A DNA stretch of 64,000 nucleotides, taken from assembly GCF_008831285.2 (NCBI RefSeq), contig NC_045140.1:12148505-12212504 (forward strand), in the 5' to 3' direction. This DNA comes from Nymphaea colorata. Its lineage: Eukaryota; Streptophyta; Magnoliopsida; Nymphaeales; Nymphaeaceae. This document shows, one piece after another, positions 48,216 through 59,950 of the stretch (positions are counted from its first letter, which is position 1; each line of letters opens with the position of its first letter). The translations under genes and the position numbers were made by a program. Under the pieces are notes generated by a model, which was not told the origin of the DNA, did no database searches, and worked only from the letters and a program-made list of their open reading frames with translations.

Positions 48216-49779
48216 ATAAAAATGTGGCATGTTACTTCCATGAAATACTAGATTTGTAGGACATGACACACCATTCAGTCAACACTGCATAATGTGAGGA
48301 TCAAAGTGCCTCTTATTCAAAGACAAGCATAGAGTTGACTGAGAGATCTCAGTTGGTACACCTATTTAGGGAGCACAGTTGTACTATTGAAGCACATCAC
48401 AAGAGAACAAGTATGAGAGAACAGGCTCGAATGAAGTCATAATGAAGGATTGATATTTGCCATATTGCTAGCCCTCCTGCTCTACCTCGCTTGTATAATA
48501 CCTTGCAAAATGGCGGTCCACAAAGGCACGACCACCCCATCTCCATAGTTGCTGCACCTCCACCATCTTCTTAACCTTGAGGTAGACAAGACTTTGTTCC
48601 TCGTGCTTCCTCACAGCAAACGAACCAGCTTCCTATCATGGTTGTTCTTCTCCACATTATCGACATGAGTCCAAGTCTGGGTAGGGTAAGTAAGCGTACT
48701 GATCTAATCATTGAAAAGCTACTCTATGTACTGAAGAAGTTAAGGGTGGAAAGCTTGTACGCTAGATGTCAAGGTTTGGAAATTGAAGTTTTGTTACATA
48801 AATTTGAGAGAGATTCCTAGATCCATATTTCAGCTCTAGATCCATATACAGATCCAAATTCCAGCTCTATATCTAAAATGGATCCTTAGATCCATATTTA
48901 GATCCAAATTTTGGCTCCAGATTCAAAATAGATCCCTAGATTCATATCTGAATCCAAATCTCAAAACCAGATCCAATCTAAATCTCAGTGGCGGACTCAT
49001 TTGATCCAAATTTGAGCCTTGGATCGAATTTAAATCAGATCTAGATGTAAGATCCATAATCTAGATTCATATCCATATTCAAGATCCAAATTCATATGAT
49101 AGATCGAAATCTATCTTGTATCAATTTTTCGGCTTAAAAATTATAAATTTAGACTTGCCATGGTATTTGGATCTGGTTTTAGATTCAAATCCAAGTCACA
49201 GACCCTTCCCTTGCCCAAGTATAGAGGCGTTACGGTCGTTTTTCAAAATGCTATTGATTCTCTAGAAATGTTTTGAATTCTCCAAAATGCCCTTGATTTT
49301 CGTGATATATCCTTTCTTTTCCAAAGATACTCTCATTTTTTTATACACTTCATGCGGGCCATAGCTGACGTGGCAAACTGATTAGGCCCGGTTTGGCAAC
49401 AGTTGGTGCAACCAAGTGCGGCCCTAGCCTAGCATGCCAAGTACGGCTGGCTAACCGAGGCCAAGCATGTGGCCTTTCTGTGCCTTTTCAGGCCAAGCTA
49501 AGCCAGGCCTGCGGCTAGTCAAGTTGGGCTGTAGCCTAGGCTTGCGGGCCGATTTTTAAGCTTGTTACTAGGCTGGGCCGGCCTTGGAGGCCAGACTACC
49601 ACCCCTTGGCATGGTCAACCTCCTTTTGGATAGCTTTGACGTTTTTACTGTAATTAAACATATTTTGAGTCCATAATGGCTAGTTATTGGCTAATTATAC
49701 TTTAAAAAGAACCATAATGCTCTTGAGTCTCTGTCTTCTATAAATACCTCTTCATTTGTACCTTCTAACATATCCATCA
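48216..49779. other. intergenic DNA with GATCCA-rich degenerate repeat
   Basis: 48810-49110 is built from many imperfect units of the type (T)AGATCCATAT and GATCCAAATT, like an old minisatellite. 49380-49610 is a GGCC-rich stretch with recurring GGCTAGCC/AGGCC words. No gene is recognised. Confidence 0.5.
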
Positions 49780-50830
49780 TCTTCTTGAGTGGTCTCCTTC
49801 ATTTTCGTCTTCTTCTTCTTCTTTTTCTTCAACCTTTTTTTTTTTCGTTGCTCTCTTTCTCTTCATTTTCTTTAAATCCAAACCAACATTCGAAGACCTT
49901 GGAAGAGCTCATCTCTAATTCATTTGAGTCCACCATCAAGGAGTCGCCTTTGCCCAAAAAAGCATCCCTTTGCAAGGTATGTATTTTTTTCATGGCAAGC
50001 CAATGAGAGTCTAGGACTCTCTCCACAGCTAAGGATATTCCTTAATGCCCGGGGAGCATGGCTGAAGCAAGCATAGTTGTTTTATACCTCTTTCTCTATG
50101 ATTTTAACATAGTTTTATTTTTTTTTCTTTGAACCTTTTTTTCTCTTCTTTTTTCTTTCCCCTTTCATTTTTCCCTTTCTCTATATTTTGGTCTCTTTCT
50201 TAATCTCTCCTTTAATTTCTCACTTTTAAAAGTCCTTTTTTTTAAACCTATCTTTCAAATCTCTTTTGCTCTTGTATTAATATATATCTCTTTCTTTTTT
50301 TCTCTCTTTTTCAGCTCTCTTTCTCTCTATTTCTTTTTCTATGTACTTTTCTTTTTCTTTTTTGGTCTCTCTACTTTCCTTTCTTTTTAATTTCTTTCTT
50401 TCTCTATTACTCTTTAAATATCTTTTTTAGATTTCTTTTTCTATCACTTTTCATTTATCTTTTAATGTCTCTCTTTCTCTCTCTTTTATTAATCCTATTC
50501 TCTTTTCAATTTCTCTTCTAAAATTTCTTTCTTTCTTTCTTCTTTTGCTTTTTCTTTCTCTTTCAACTATCTATTATTAATCACTCTTTTACTAATCTAT
50601 CGCTTTCTTTATTTTTCTCTTTCTCTCTCTATTTGTCTCTCTTTAAATCTCCATTTTAAGTCTCTTTTTCTCTCTATTCATTTCTCTCTCTTGCTTTTAT
50701 TTTTCTCTCTCTATCTTTTTCTCATTTTTATTTCTTTTTTATTTCCACTTTTCTCTTTTTATTTCTATCAATTCTCATTCCTCATATATTTATCTCTTCC
50801 TCTCTTTGTGTATTTATCTCTTTATTTTGA
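49780..50830. repeat. about 1-kb pyrimidine-rich tract on the plus strand
   Basis: The plus strand is dominated by TTTCTCTTTCT-type sequence, most purely at 50100-50800, with only scattered purines. It is an imperfect polypyrimidine/polypurine tract rather than a regular microsatellite. Open frames across it are low-complexity artefacts. Confidence 0.85.
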
Positions 50831-51342
50831 TGACTTGATTGTTTTAGATGCTATTACTATAAGAAGATTTGGGTGGAATATTTTTCTATTTTCATTATTT
50901 TGAGGTTGAAACATGTCAAACCCAAGAAAGACCTAAATACACTTAATGTATGTGTTAATTTGGATTGAGCATGTCATTTTCGATTTAAAATCCTTGAGTT
51001 ATTTATTAGATGGGAGTTTATCCATAATATGAGTGAAATCATGTTTGTTGTCATTTGTATTAATGCTTTTTATTTAACATTTTCTATCAATTTCATATAT
51101 GTATATGCATGAACATGCATATGCACACACCCTAACATCACAAACACAAATGAAATGATGGGTGGACTTTTCATTGAATTTTAAAGAAGGTATAGTCATG
51201 GTCCCTCTAATTCAAAATTTTAATTCTAAAACAAAGCTTGGAAAACTTGTTTTTACAAACATGACAACTTGAAGTCATGCATTGCAAAACAAGTAAAGCA
51301 AACCACTCTCATATCTGGTCTGGTGGATCTAAACCTGACCCT

Positions 51343-52259
51343 TAGTAGCTTCAATTCTAACCTAAAAAGTTATAAACTGAGACAACTAATCACTTAATAA
51401 ATTTTTAAGGATTTTTACAATCTTCAATAGAGGACTAAACCTTTAAGGTATTACAATTCACCCCTAAAAAGCACATGTCTGTGTATGTGAGACTTTACGT
51501 CTAGGTGTTGAACTAGCTCTAATCATTGTGGTGGCAAGTTAACTTGGCAATCACCAAGTCGGCTAGAGTTCGTCCTCTCACTGGGCCACAAGTCAGGACC
51601 CAAGTGAGTCAGCACCAAAACTCATGCAACTAGGCCAAAAATCGGCTAACTCACTAGGCTAGTAACTCGGATTGAAACCCCCCGAGTTTGGTTCTCATTG
51701 TTTTAAAGTGTAAAAATCAATATTGATACTTAAGTTATTGAGCAATTTTTGTTTTTTTTTTTCTTTTCTAAAAGCTCTTATCAAAGACATGCAAGGAACA
51801 CTAGCCTAACAATTTGCAAACAATTTCTAAATGTCTAGAGGCCCAAAGGAAATCAGGCGGTTAATACAAAAAGAGATAAATACAAGCTAAGCAAGTGTCC
51901 TTAGATTCATGACTTTCTTTATGGTTAGAATTGTTAGACAAATCATAACTAAGATCATGTTGTTTTATACTCACTGGAGAGGTAGTAGATAACACTACAA
52001 GATTGCAGTACACTCTAGAAATTTATGACTCACCCCATTGAGTCACTAAGTCAACTCGTGACCCACTGACCCAGTCATCTACTGTTTCAAGTTTGTTTCT
52101 GGGGTTTGGCATCTACGGCTCTGATACCATTGTAACAATTCAACCCACTCCCCCAGAAAAGCTAAAAACTAGGATAACCAATCACTTAAGTAACCTTTTT
52201 ATAAGTCCTTGAAGATTTTTACAATTTTCAATGCATGACTAAACTTTTTGAGTGTTACA
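51343..52259 (-). mobile_element. TRIM (terminal-repeat retrotransposon in miniature)
   Basis: Two short direct repeats flank about 675 bp of noncoding DNA. The right LTR is 52131-52259 (TGTAACAATTC...AGTGTTACA, 129 bp) and the left LTR is about 51343-51455 (ending GGTATTACA). Shared words include AACTAATCACTTAA/AACCAATCACTTAA and GATTTTTACAAT. Directly left of the right LTR is GCTCTGATACCA (52118-52129), the perfect complement of a tRNA-iMet primer-binding site TGGTATCAGAGC. Directly right of the left LTR is ATTCACCCCT (51456-51465), the complement of a polypurine tract. Both place the element on the minus strand. There is no coding capacity, as is usual for TRIMs, which rely on other elements to move. 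Confidence 0.8.
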
Positions 52260-52785
52260 AATATCCCTATCGACTTGATCATTTTTACATCAATGTTTTC
52301 TATACCAAATTCTAACTCTCATCAAATTTATTTATTCAAAAATTTCAAATTGCCAAACACAGATTCTCCTTTATTCAATATCTATTTCAATCATTATGAA
52401 TTATACTTAATTTTCCATCAAAGACTCATTTTTATTATTTGCAATTCCTATTTCATTCTTCATGTTCCTCCTCCTTTCTCTTCTTTGCTTTTCTCTTCGT
52501 CTTCTTTTCTTCTTCCCCTCCTCTTTTTTCCTTGTTTCTTCCCTTTTTCTGGCTGTTTCCGGACCGGTCGGTGAAGGGTGACTAGATGGCAACCAGTAGT
52601 TGGCTGGCATGCTATACTTGCTAGACAGGTCGTACTGGCCTATTGGCCACACTAAATTTGGGTACGGCCAGACTGCCCATGGCCTAGCATTTTAGTAACA
52701 TGGACTCTTTGAAATCTTTGCCACACCCATGTCGTGAAGGAGGATCGACCGCTTACACTCAGCAGGAGAACGCCTTCATCATTAT

Positions 52786-53249
52786 GAATGTCAACAAATT
52801 TGATTTCAATATAATATCTAACCAAACTATTTCAAAAAAATCACATATATGTAAAAATATTACATCCCATCAAGAAATGGGATCAGATTAAGATTTAAAA
52901 ACTGACATTTGATTCCATACTGATTATATTTAAACAAATATCCTATCGGATTCAAATTTGGATTAGATTTATTTTTATATAAATATCTATATCTAATGTC
53001 CATACATTTTGGAAGATGGTTCTTAACATATTGTAGTGCAGTTTGTGTCAGGTTTAAAAGTTAGATTCAGATCTAGATGTGAAATTGAAATTGGATTCGG
53101 TTAGAATTGAGATTGTGAATTCAGATTTGGATTCAAGTTCAGATAGGTATAGACTTTTCTTCATTCCTAGTTGAATCTGAATTCCAATCCAAATATGTGA
53201 ACATTTGAAAAAGCAGACATACTTATTTAAAATCGATTAGTTGGCATCC
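52786..53249. repeat. dispersed repeat with short terminal inverted repeats, copy C
   Basis: About 464 bp from GAATGTCAACAAAT to TTAGTTGGCATCC; the ends are inverted repeats (GGATGCCAAC against GAATGTCAAC). The interior shares ATATCTATATCTAATGTCC, GTCAGGTTTAAAAGTTAGAT and AAAAGCAGACAT.C words with copies A and B. Confidence 0.6.
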
Positions 53250-56200
53250 GTACCCATGTCACCCTTCTCAAGCCCTTGTTCACTTTAAGCCTTGATGCAC
53301 TGGCTAAAAGATTCAATGCACTAAAAATATGAGTTTATTTGAGCATCTTTTGGCAAGAATATGTAAAAACAATTGGGCTAAAGCCTAATGCCGCATGAGG
53401 TCAACTATTAATTGTTGGAGATGTTAGTAAACAAGAGCCAACTGTACATGTCTTGATCATTTCACATTATCTATTTCCTGTTTCCAAAAAACAAAACAAA
53501 AAAAATCACTTGTCTCCATGAACATGTAGCATTGGTGTTCATGTGAACAAGAAACATAGCACATTATTTGAAAATTCGAACATATAAAATAAGAAGGCAT
53601 TATTTTTTGATAAAGAGTAACTATTCTTGTTTCACTAGTAGAGAGAATCCTTAGTCATACATCTCATGATAGAAGGAAAAAGGAAATCCATATAAACAAA
53701 AACAGTGACAGAATATTATAAAAAAGCTAACTGACTATCCTTGCACTTGAGTCAACATCTCAAACTTGCTCAGTTTGTCTAGTGAAAGATGTCCATCCAT
53801 TTTCTTCAGGGCAAATGGATTTGTCATCGTAAATACCTTAAAAAGAAAGCTCCAGACTCATCCATCCGAAAGAAGAGTGCAACTTGAGGAACTAGTTAGT
53901 GAGGCACAACATTTCAAAGGGCAGAGCTGCTTGCTTTCTAAAAGTCAAGTAGGAGGCCAGGAAGGCAACTTGAATATCTGTTAGCAGATTAAAATATGAA
54001 TATCTCTCAAGTAATTTAAAGGTTACTTATAAATAAAGAAAAATAAAAAACAGCAGCACCAACCACGCAAAAATCAATTTTCATGGTTCTAAGGTAAATC
54101 AAGTTTCATCAAGGATCCTTTTCATTAGTTAAAGTTCATATTATTTTGTAGCTGCCAACAGAACTTCCCCCATTCAATGGCCTCACTATTGCATACTTCT
54201 ATGATGGAAGAAGAAAGTAAGAATTTTAGCCATTCATGTAGTTTCCAAAGCTGAGAAACTTCAGCTATTAACTTGCAAGTCTACTCTCTTCGAGGATGAA
54301 ACCAAACAGTGGACATGTTATCTGCTTCAAGAGACTGAGGTACGAAAAATGGAATAAAGGAGCTTGTTAAAATTGGTTTCATGAAACACACAAAGGTTCT
54401 CCTAAATGGAAAGTATGGTCATATTTGAAGTTAGAGCCAAAGACTTGCATGCATATCATTCTATAACATGACTAAATTGTAGGCAACAACACTAAATGAA
54501 CAAAACAAGCAGGGTTCTTCTTGAACACTCATAGTATTGGTCAGAGTAGCATTGATATAATAAAGTCAAGTAGCAGAGGGAGTATGCTAAAATATGCATG
54601 TTCATGTAAATTACGAATCAAAACACAACACAGTATATTTGACAATCTTATGCATAAACTGTACAATCCTCTCCATCTCATTCAATGAAGGAGAGAGATA
54701 TAGACAGTTTCTTTTTTGTCCCTTCCAATGTTTTGTACTTTTCATTTCAAGAGTAAGTTTGTCTTTTTTGTAAATCTCAATTATGGTCCAATACCTAAAA
54801 GTAAACTCTTAAGTCAGTCCATTCAATCCCTATAAATCCTAAACGACACATCCAAATACGTGCTGGTAGCGGATTCCAAATGTGTAACCATGGAATCACA
54901 TCTATATTGCTAGGAAATTGAAAAAGTGAAAAGCTTAAAGCATTGATCTCTAAGTATAATTGCAAATTCTGTAGCACTCAAACTGGACCAGATCTGTCTC
55001 TTCTATAGAAGGACCATGTAGTCATCTTGGTACTCAGAATTTGAGTGTTGGTCGTTGGCCTGTAGTCTGCACATGAGCCACTTCAGGGGCCTTTGATCAT
55101 GAATTTAGACCACTTGCATCTCAAATTCTACCATCTCGAATCAACAACCCTCTCCCTTGCGCAGTGTCTTTAGATCTATTGACTTGTACAGTTCGTTGGA
55201 ACCCTGGATTTAAGATGGGTTGCATACACTTGCAAGGTCAAGTTTAAACTTCCGCAAGCAGTTGTCTGCACAACTTATTAGTGCCCCTCAACTATTTTAC
55301 TATGAAGTTGAAGGTCTTTTTTTTTTTAAGGATCTGAAATTGTGTTTCTATGTGTCAGTGCCTCTTAGTCAAAAATTTCTGCTGGGCTTACATACTATCA
55401 AACACAGATCTATGATGTTGGGTAAATAAAACTTCCCTTAAATTTTCGAATGAGCCCAGGTCCGGTCCAACTGTGTTTGCACAAGCTCAGGTCAAGCTTT
55501 TGAAGCATCTAGAAGAGACATAATGGAGAAAACACCAAGTTGTTTGACCAGGTCTCACAGGTGTAGATTTCACCACCACCAATGTAATTATTCTGAAACT
55601 AATTGGCGCCTAATTGACGACCTTATCTTTGAATTATTTGGCTGTGGTTGACTCCAAATATAGAGAAACAAACATCTCAATGACCGTTCATACAACTATT
55701 TGTTTGTTTTATTCTATACTCTGATAAGGGCCTGCCAATCCTCATCTTTCCAATATAAATCAAATTAGATAAATATTACAGTTCATAGGATGGCTGCTTC
55801 ACTAATTGATTCTTGTCTTTTTCTTAAGACTGTTAAGATGGAGTTGCTTTTGTTTTGGTCCATATATAGACCTCTGCAATACACTACCTTTCATCTTCTT
55901 ACTCTAATAATTTGGCTACACCAATCAAAATCCCAATATTGAATAAGAAAGGTGCGGTTCATGCTAGCCAACTAGTAGCTTGCCGAAATATGAAAAGTTT
56001 AAAGGACATAATTGTGGCGAGCAATTTCTTTGTTGAAACAAGATGACAGGCTGCCGCCTTCAATTTGGTCGGCCGGGCAGCCCGTCGCGAAAAGGAAAAG
56101 TCCACTTAGATCCCGGCATTTGGCCTAATCTTCCAAAAAAACGGTTCCACGTCTTTCTCAAGAAGCACACAAAATCTTCCAAAAAAAAAAAAAAAAAAAA

Positions 56201-57440
56201 AAAAGAGAGAGGAAAAAGTCTATGCAGCGACCTGTCCTTGGCCCAATTTTTCAAAACACAGTTCCACGCTTTTCTTCTGACAGGCCTACTAATTGGATCA
56301 CATAGGCTAGAGAAAGATTTAGTAGGGCACTGGCTGAATCGAATTAGAATAATTTGTGAATCGGATGAAAGTTAAAATATAAATTATTAGAATTTAAAAT
56401 ATAAATTATTTATGCAAAAAGTTAGAGAGCAAAAAATTAAAAAAATAATATTAAAGTCATACAATCGTTCATATCTCACCCTTGAAAAGGATTCGATGTC
56501 AAATAAAAAAGGGGTCTGATTGAATTTGAAACGGGCTATTCAGGCAATACTTATCATTATCCAAACTACCAAACAACCATGGGAGTACCTCCAATAGGCA
56601 TTTGGTTTCGAAATCCAATATCTATGAATCTAATTTATCTCGACACTTGCTTTTCAAGGCATGATTTTGTCTCTAAACTCTTAAACCACGAACCTGAAAT
56701 CAAAGATGTTCGGAAGGGTGTTGAAGCGATTGGTCGCTGGGTCGAGGTAGGTGTCACAACATGTGCTGTAAAGTGGACACACCAGTGACATGGAGGACTG
56801 GTGTATTCTCGAGGCACTCTACCCCTAACTTAAGATCGAGGATGTAGTAAGAGGGGAATGACTGACTTTATATTCATGAATTATACATAAATGGGTTGCT
56901 AGGATGCAGTAAGAGGGGAAGGAATGGTTACAAATTATTGTTGTAATTCAAGTATATTGAAAAACAAGATATAAATAATTGCTGTTGAAACTACGCAGAT
57001 GGAAAAACGCTGTTGAAAACCATGGACATTAATTATTGTCGTAAGATCTTCTATCCAATTCAAGGATTTCAAATCACCTTCCTAGACATAGACATTCAAA
57101 GGGCACTTAAATTTTTGGCGCACTGGCATGGACTTGTCAAGCAGTTGTCTTTCCGTCTAACCTAGCCGTTCGGAAAAAAATTCAAGAATAAAGCTTCCTT
57201 TTTTTTCTTTCTTTCTTTTTACGAAGGGCTGATGATCATTTTATATGTCAAATCAGCACTTTAAAACATTTGAAACTGACACGTAGCACTCTTTATGGAT
57301 GCTACCAATTTGAATTAATTTCCCGTCAATTCAATTCAAGTAATCAATTCAGCCCCCATTTTGATAACTTTTTAACTAAGGGCCTTCGGATATTGAAACA
57401 AAAAATACATTTTGGGAAAAATATAGTTTGGCCTTGTTAA
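53250..57440. other. intergenic DNA
   Basis: About 4 kb without a recognisable gene. It holds a poly-A run at about 56178-56203. The phrase TTGG.C(T/C)AAT.TT.CAAAA...GTTCCACG(T/C)(T/C)TTT occurs twice near 56130 and 56240. ORFs at 53766-53984 and 56579-56788 have no recognisable relatives and overlap other open frames. Confidence 0.4.
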
Positions 57441-57445
57441 AATTT

Positions 57446-57985
57446 TGTAAAATACAATTGGGCACCTGCAAGAAAATTCTTGGTTCTCCGGACTCGCCTG
57501 GAAAGTTAAAATTTCATAGAAACTAGAAAATTAAATATCACAAAAATAATGCTTCAATTTCACAAAAATCTACAAAAAATATCACGAGCAAAAGCTGCTT
57601 TCTTTTCTTTGAGCTTAGAAGAGAAAAGTGGAAGAAAGAAGAAAGAAACAATTTTTTTTTCTGTATTCTTTTAAAATATGTAAGCCTATATTTTTGAAGA
57701 TGAAGCAAAGGGTGGATGAAGCAAACTAAAATATAATTTTTGAAAAATGTAATTGGGCCCCTACAAGATAATTCTTGGTTCTCCAGAATTGCCAGGACAG
57801 TTAAATTTCATAAAAACTAGAAAAAATCACAATCCTTGTGCTTCAATTTCACAAAATCTACAAAAATATGACGGGCAAAGTTAAGCTGCTTTCTTTGACC
57901 TTAGAAGAGAAAGGAGGAAGAAAGAAACTTTTTTTTTTTTTTTTTTTTTTCTGTAGTCTTTTAAAATATTTGAGCCTATTTGAGA
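57446..57985. repeat. tandem duplication, about 295-bp unit, two copies
   Basis: ATTGGGC(A/C)CCT.CAAGA.AATTCTTGGTTCTCC at 57457 recurs at 57752. It is followed in both copies by TTAAA.TTTCATA.AAACTAGAAAA, TGCTTCAATTTCACAAAA and GAAGAAAGAAAC plus a poly-T run and CTGTA.TCTTTTAAAATAT. The copies differ by perhaps a tenth of positions by eye. The second poly-T run is much longer. Confidence 0.9.
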
Positions 57986-59190
57986 TAAAAGAGGGGCTAA
58001 TGCCTATCCCCACTACCTTGGCAGTCCATGCTCCACATAGTGCTTTCCGCTCTTTCTTCTCTGCCTTGATCCTTTCACACCAAAAGGCAGTCCATGCTCC
58101 ACTCTCCCACCGTCCAGAAAGCAGAAAAAGGAGGAGAGATCACAGAGAGACAAAACTAGAGTCGCACTCTCAGTCATTTCTGCAACGGGATATTTTGTTG
58201 ACGGCCACAGGGGAAAAATAAAGGTCAGCACGTACCTAATCTTCCTTTCTCTCTCTTCTATCTCTCTCTGTTTCCTTTCTCCCTCTCCACATTAACCATG
58301 ATAGCGAAAGGCCACCAACTATATTCTCTAAATGAGAGGAAGAAGACAAGAAGGGGAGAGGAATCATGAAGGTGCAGAACAAGGGCCTCATCCTCTTCCT
58401 TTTGCCTGATCATTTGGTACAAGAATTGTTGCTTTTCTCGGGCCATCTTTGGGGGCGTTCGAAAGGATCTTTTATAATTTTTGTCAAGGGTAATAATTTT
58501 TATCAAAACCGTCAAATAGAGCTTGAGATATAAGTTTGATGCCTCTACAGTACAACAAAGACAAATAATCTATGCCTTCTAGAAATATCTCTGATAGTTT
58601 CTCTAACATATAATTTGAATCTATGCCTGTAACATATGGAATTCCTTTTTGGAGGCTTCCAACTCAAGAATTTCAAACTTTTGCTTTTGGATTACTCTAC
58701 TCCTCTGAAATCTGAACAAAAAGGCATTTTCAGTATTTCGAGCTCTCAGTCGTCAGTATTTATGAAAAAGTGAAGCTTTTCCTTAAAAAATTACCGAAAG
58801 TAGTATAAACGAAAGGAAAGCCTGAAAATACAAAGTTTCTTATACAATACTATTAGTCTACTATTATTATATACGGCGCTGTGGAATGGAAAATAATTGG
58901 ATTGGAAGAAATGGTGCTGCTGCTGCTGCGGCCTCTGCCTTTGCGGGCCGTCTCCTCTGCCTTTGCGGGCCATCTAGGGGCGGGTGGTTCGTGGTTCGAT
59001 GAGGAATGTCGTCTCCTTCCTTTTAACCTTTCTAGGTGAACAGAAACAACAAAGATGTACGCAATTTTAAATTAGAAGTAGTGACTCTATAAAGAGCACT
59101 TTCTATGGCAGTGTCAAACATTATAAAAACAAGTTTACCGGTGGTTTTAGTTCTTTGCTTCGATTTCACTTCTGCACATCACCCCATAAT
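57986..59190. other. intergenic DNA upstream of the C2-domain gene
   Basis: No gene is recognised. GCAGTCCATGCTCCAC occurs at about 58020 and 58087, a small direct repeat. CTGCCTTTGCGGGCC occurs twice at about 58935-58970. TATAAA at 59088-59093 could be a core promoter for the C2-domain gene if its 5' UTR is long, but this is weak. Confidence 0.35.
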
Positions 59191-59191
59191 G

Positions 59192-59297
59192 CTTCTTAAT
59201 TTATACAGTACTTATTACCTTTTCGAAAGGTTTGAAAGAATTTGCTTCTTAATTTATACAGTAATTATTACCTTTTCGAAATGTTTGCAAGAATTTT
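59192..59297. repeat. tandem duplication, 53-bp unit, two copies
   Basis: CTTCTTAATTTATACAGTA at 59192 recurs at 59245, each followed by TTATTACCTTTTCGAAA.GTTTG. A handful of mismatches separate the copies. It lies upstream of the C2-domain gene, in its promoter or 5' UTR. Confidence 0.9.
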
Positions 59298-59950
59298 CCT
59301 CGGCAAAGATACTTTTGAGGAGCAAAGTGGACGCAACTTGACTTTGACCAGCGGGGTGGAACCTCTGTCTCTCTGTGTGTGTCTGTTTTGGAGTTGGGAG
59401 TCATTTAACAGAGAAAGTTGGTGTTCCAGTAGTCAGGCGAGTGGGGCCTGCTCCGCTGAATTTAAGGGCACCTTTACTTGCAATTGGGTGGGCCTTTTTT
59501 TATTTCTAACAACCTTTGCCTCTTCCTTTTGTCGTTCGGCGTGACGGGCTACAGCTTACCCAGTCAGGAATCTCACTACCTTCTCTCTGGGGACTCCTGA
59601 TTTTGGTAGTGAATCGTGAGCTACAAGTTCTGTTCCGTTTGATTGTCTGTTTCCTTACTTTCTCCCTCTCGGTTGTGTTTTTGTTGCTTTTATTACCGTT
59701 CTTCTTGTTATGGTGGTCTGTTGAATTTGAAAGTTGGGAAAGTTTTACGTTTTTTGCATGTGGGTGTCGAGGCGAGATTGCAGCTCCTGGTTGTTTGATC
59801 GGCGGCGGTAGTGCTTTTAGTCACCACTCCTCAGTCGCTTTCTCCGTGTTGCAGAGTTTCTCGGTTTTGAAAATTCCAGTTTTGATTTGGTTTGGTTTGG
59901 AGAGACTGCTTTGCTTTTGAGGTTTTCCTTTCTCTAACTTCGAACTTTTT

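Noticed and set aside
50691-50903. Phe/Leu/Ser-rich ORF
   Set aside because: Low-complexity translation of the polypyrimidine tract.
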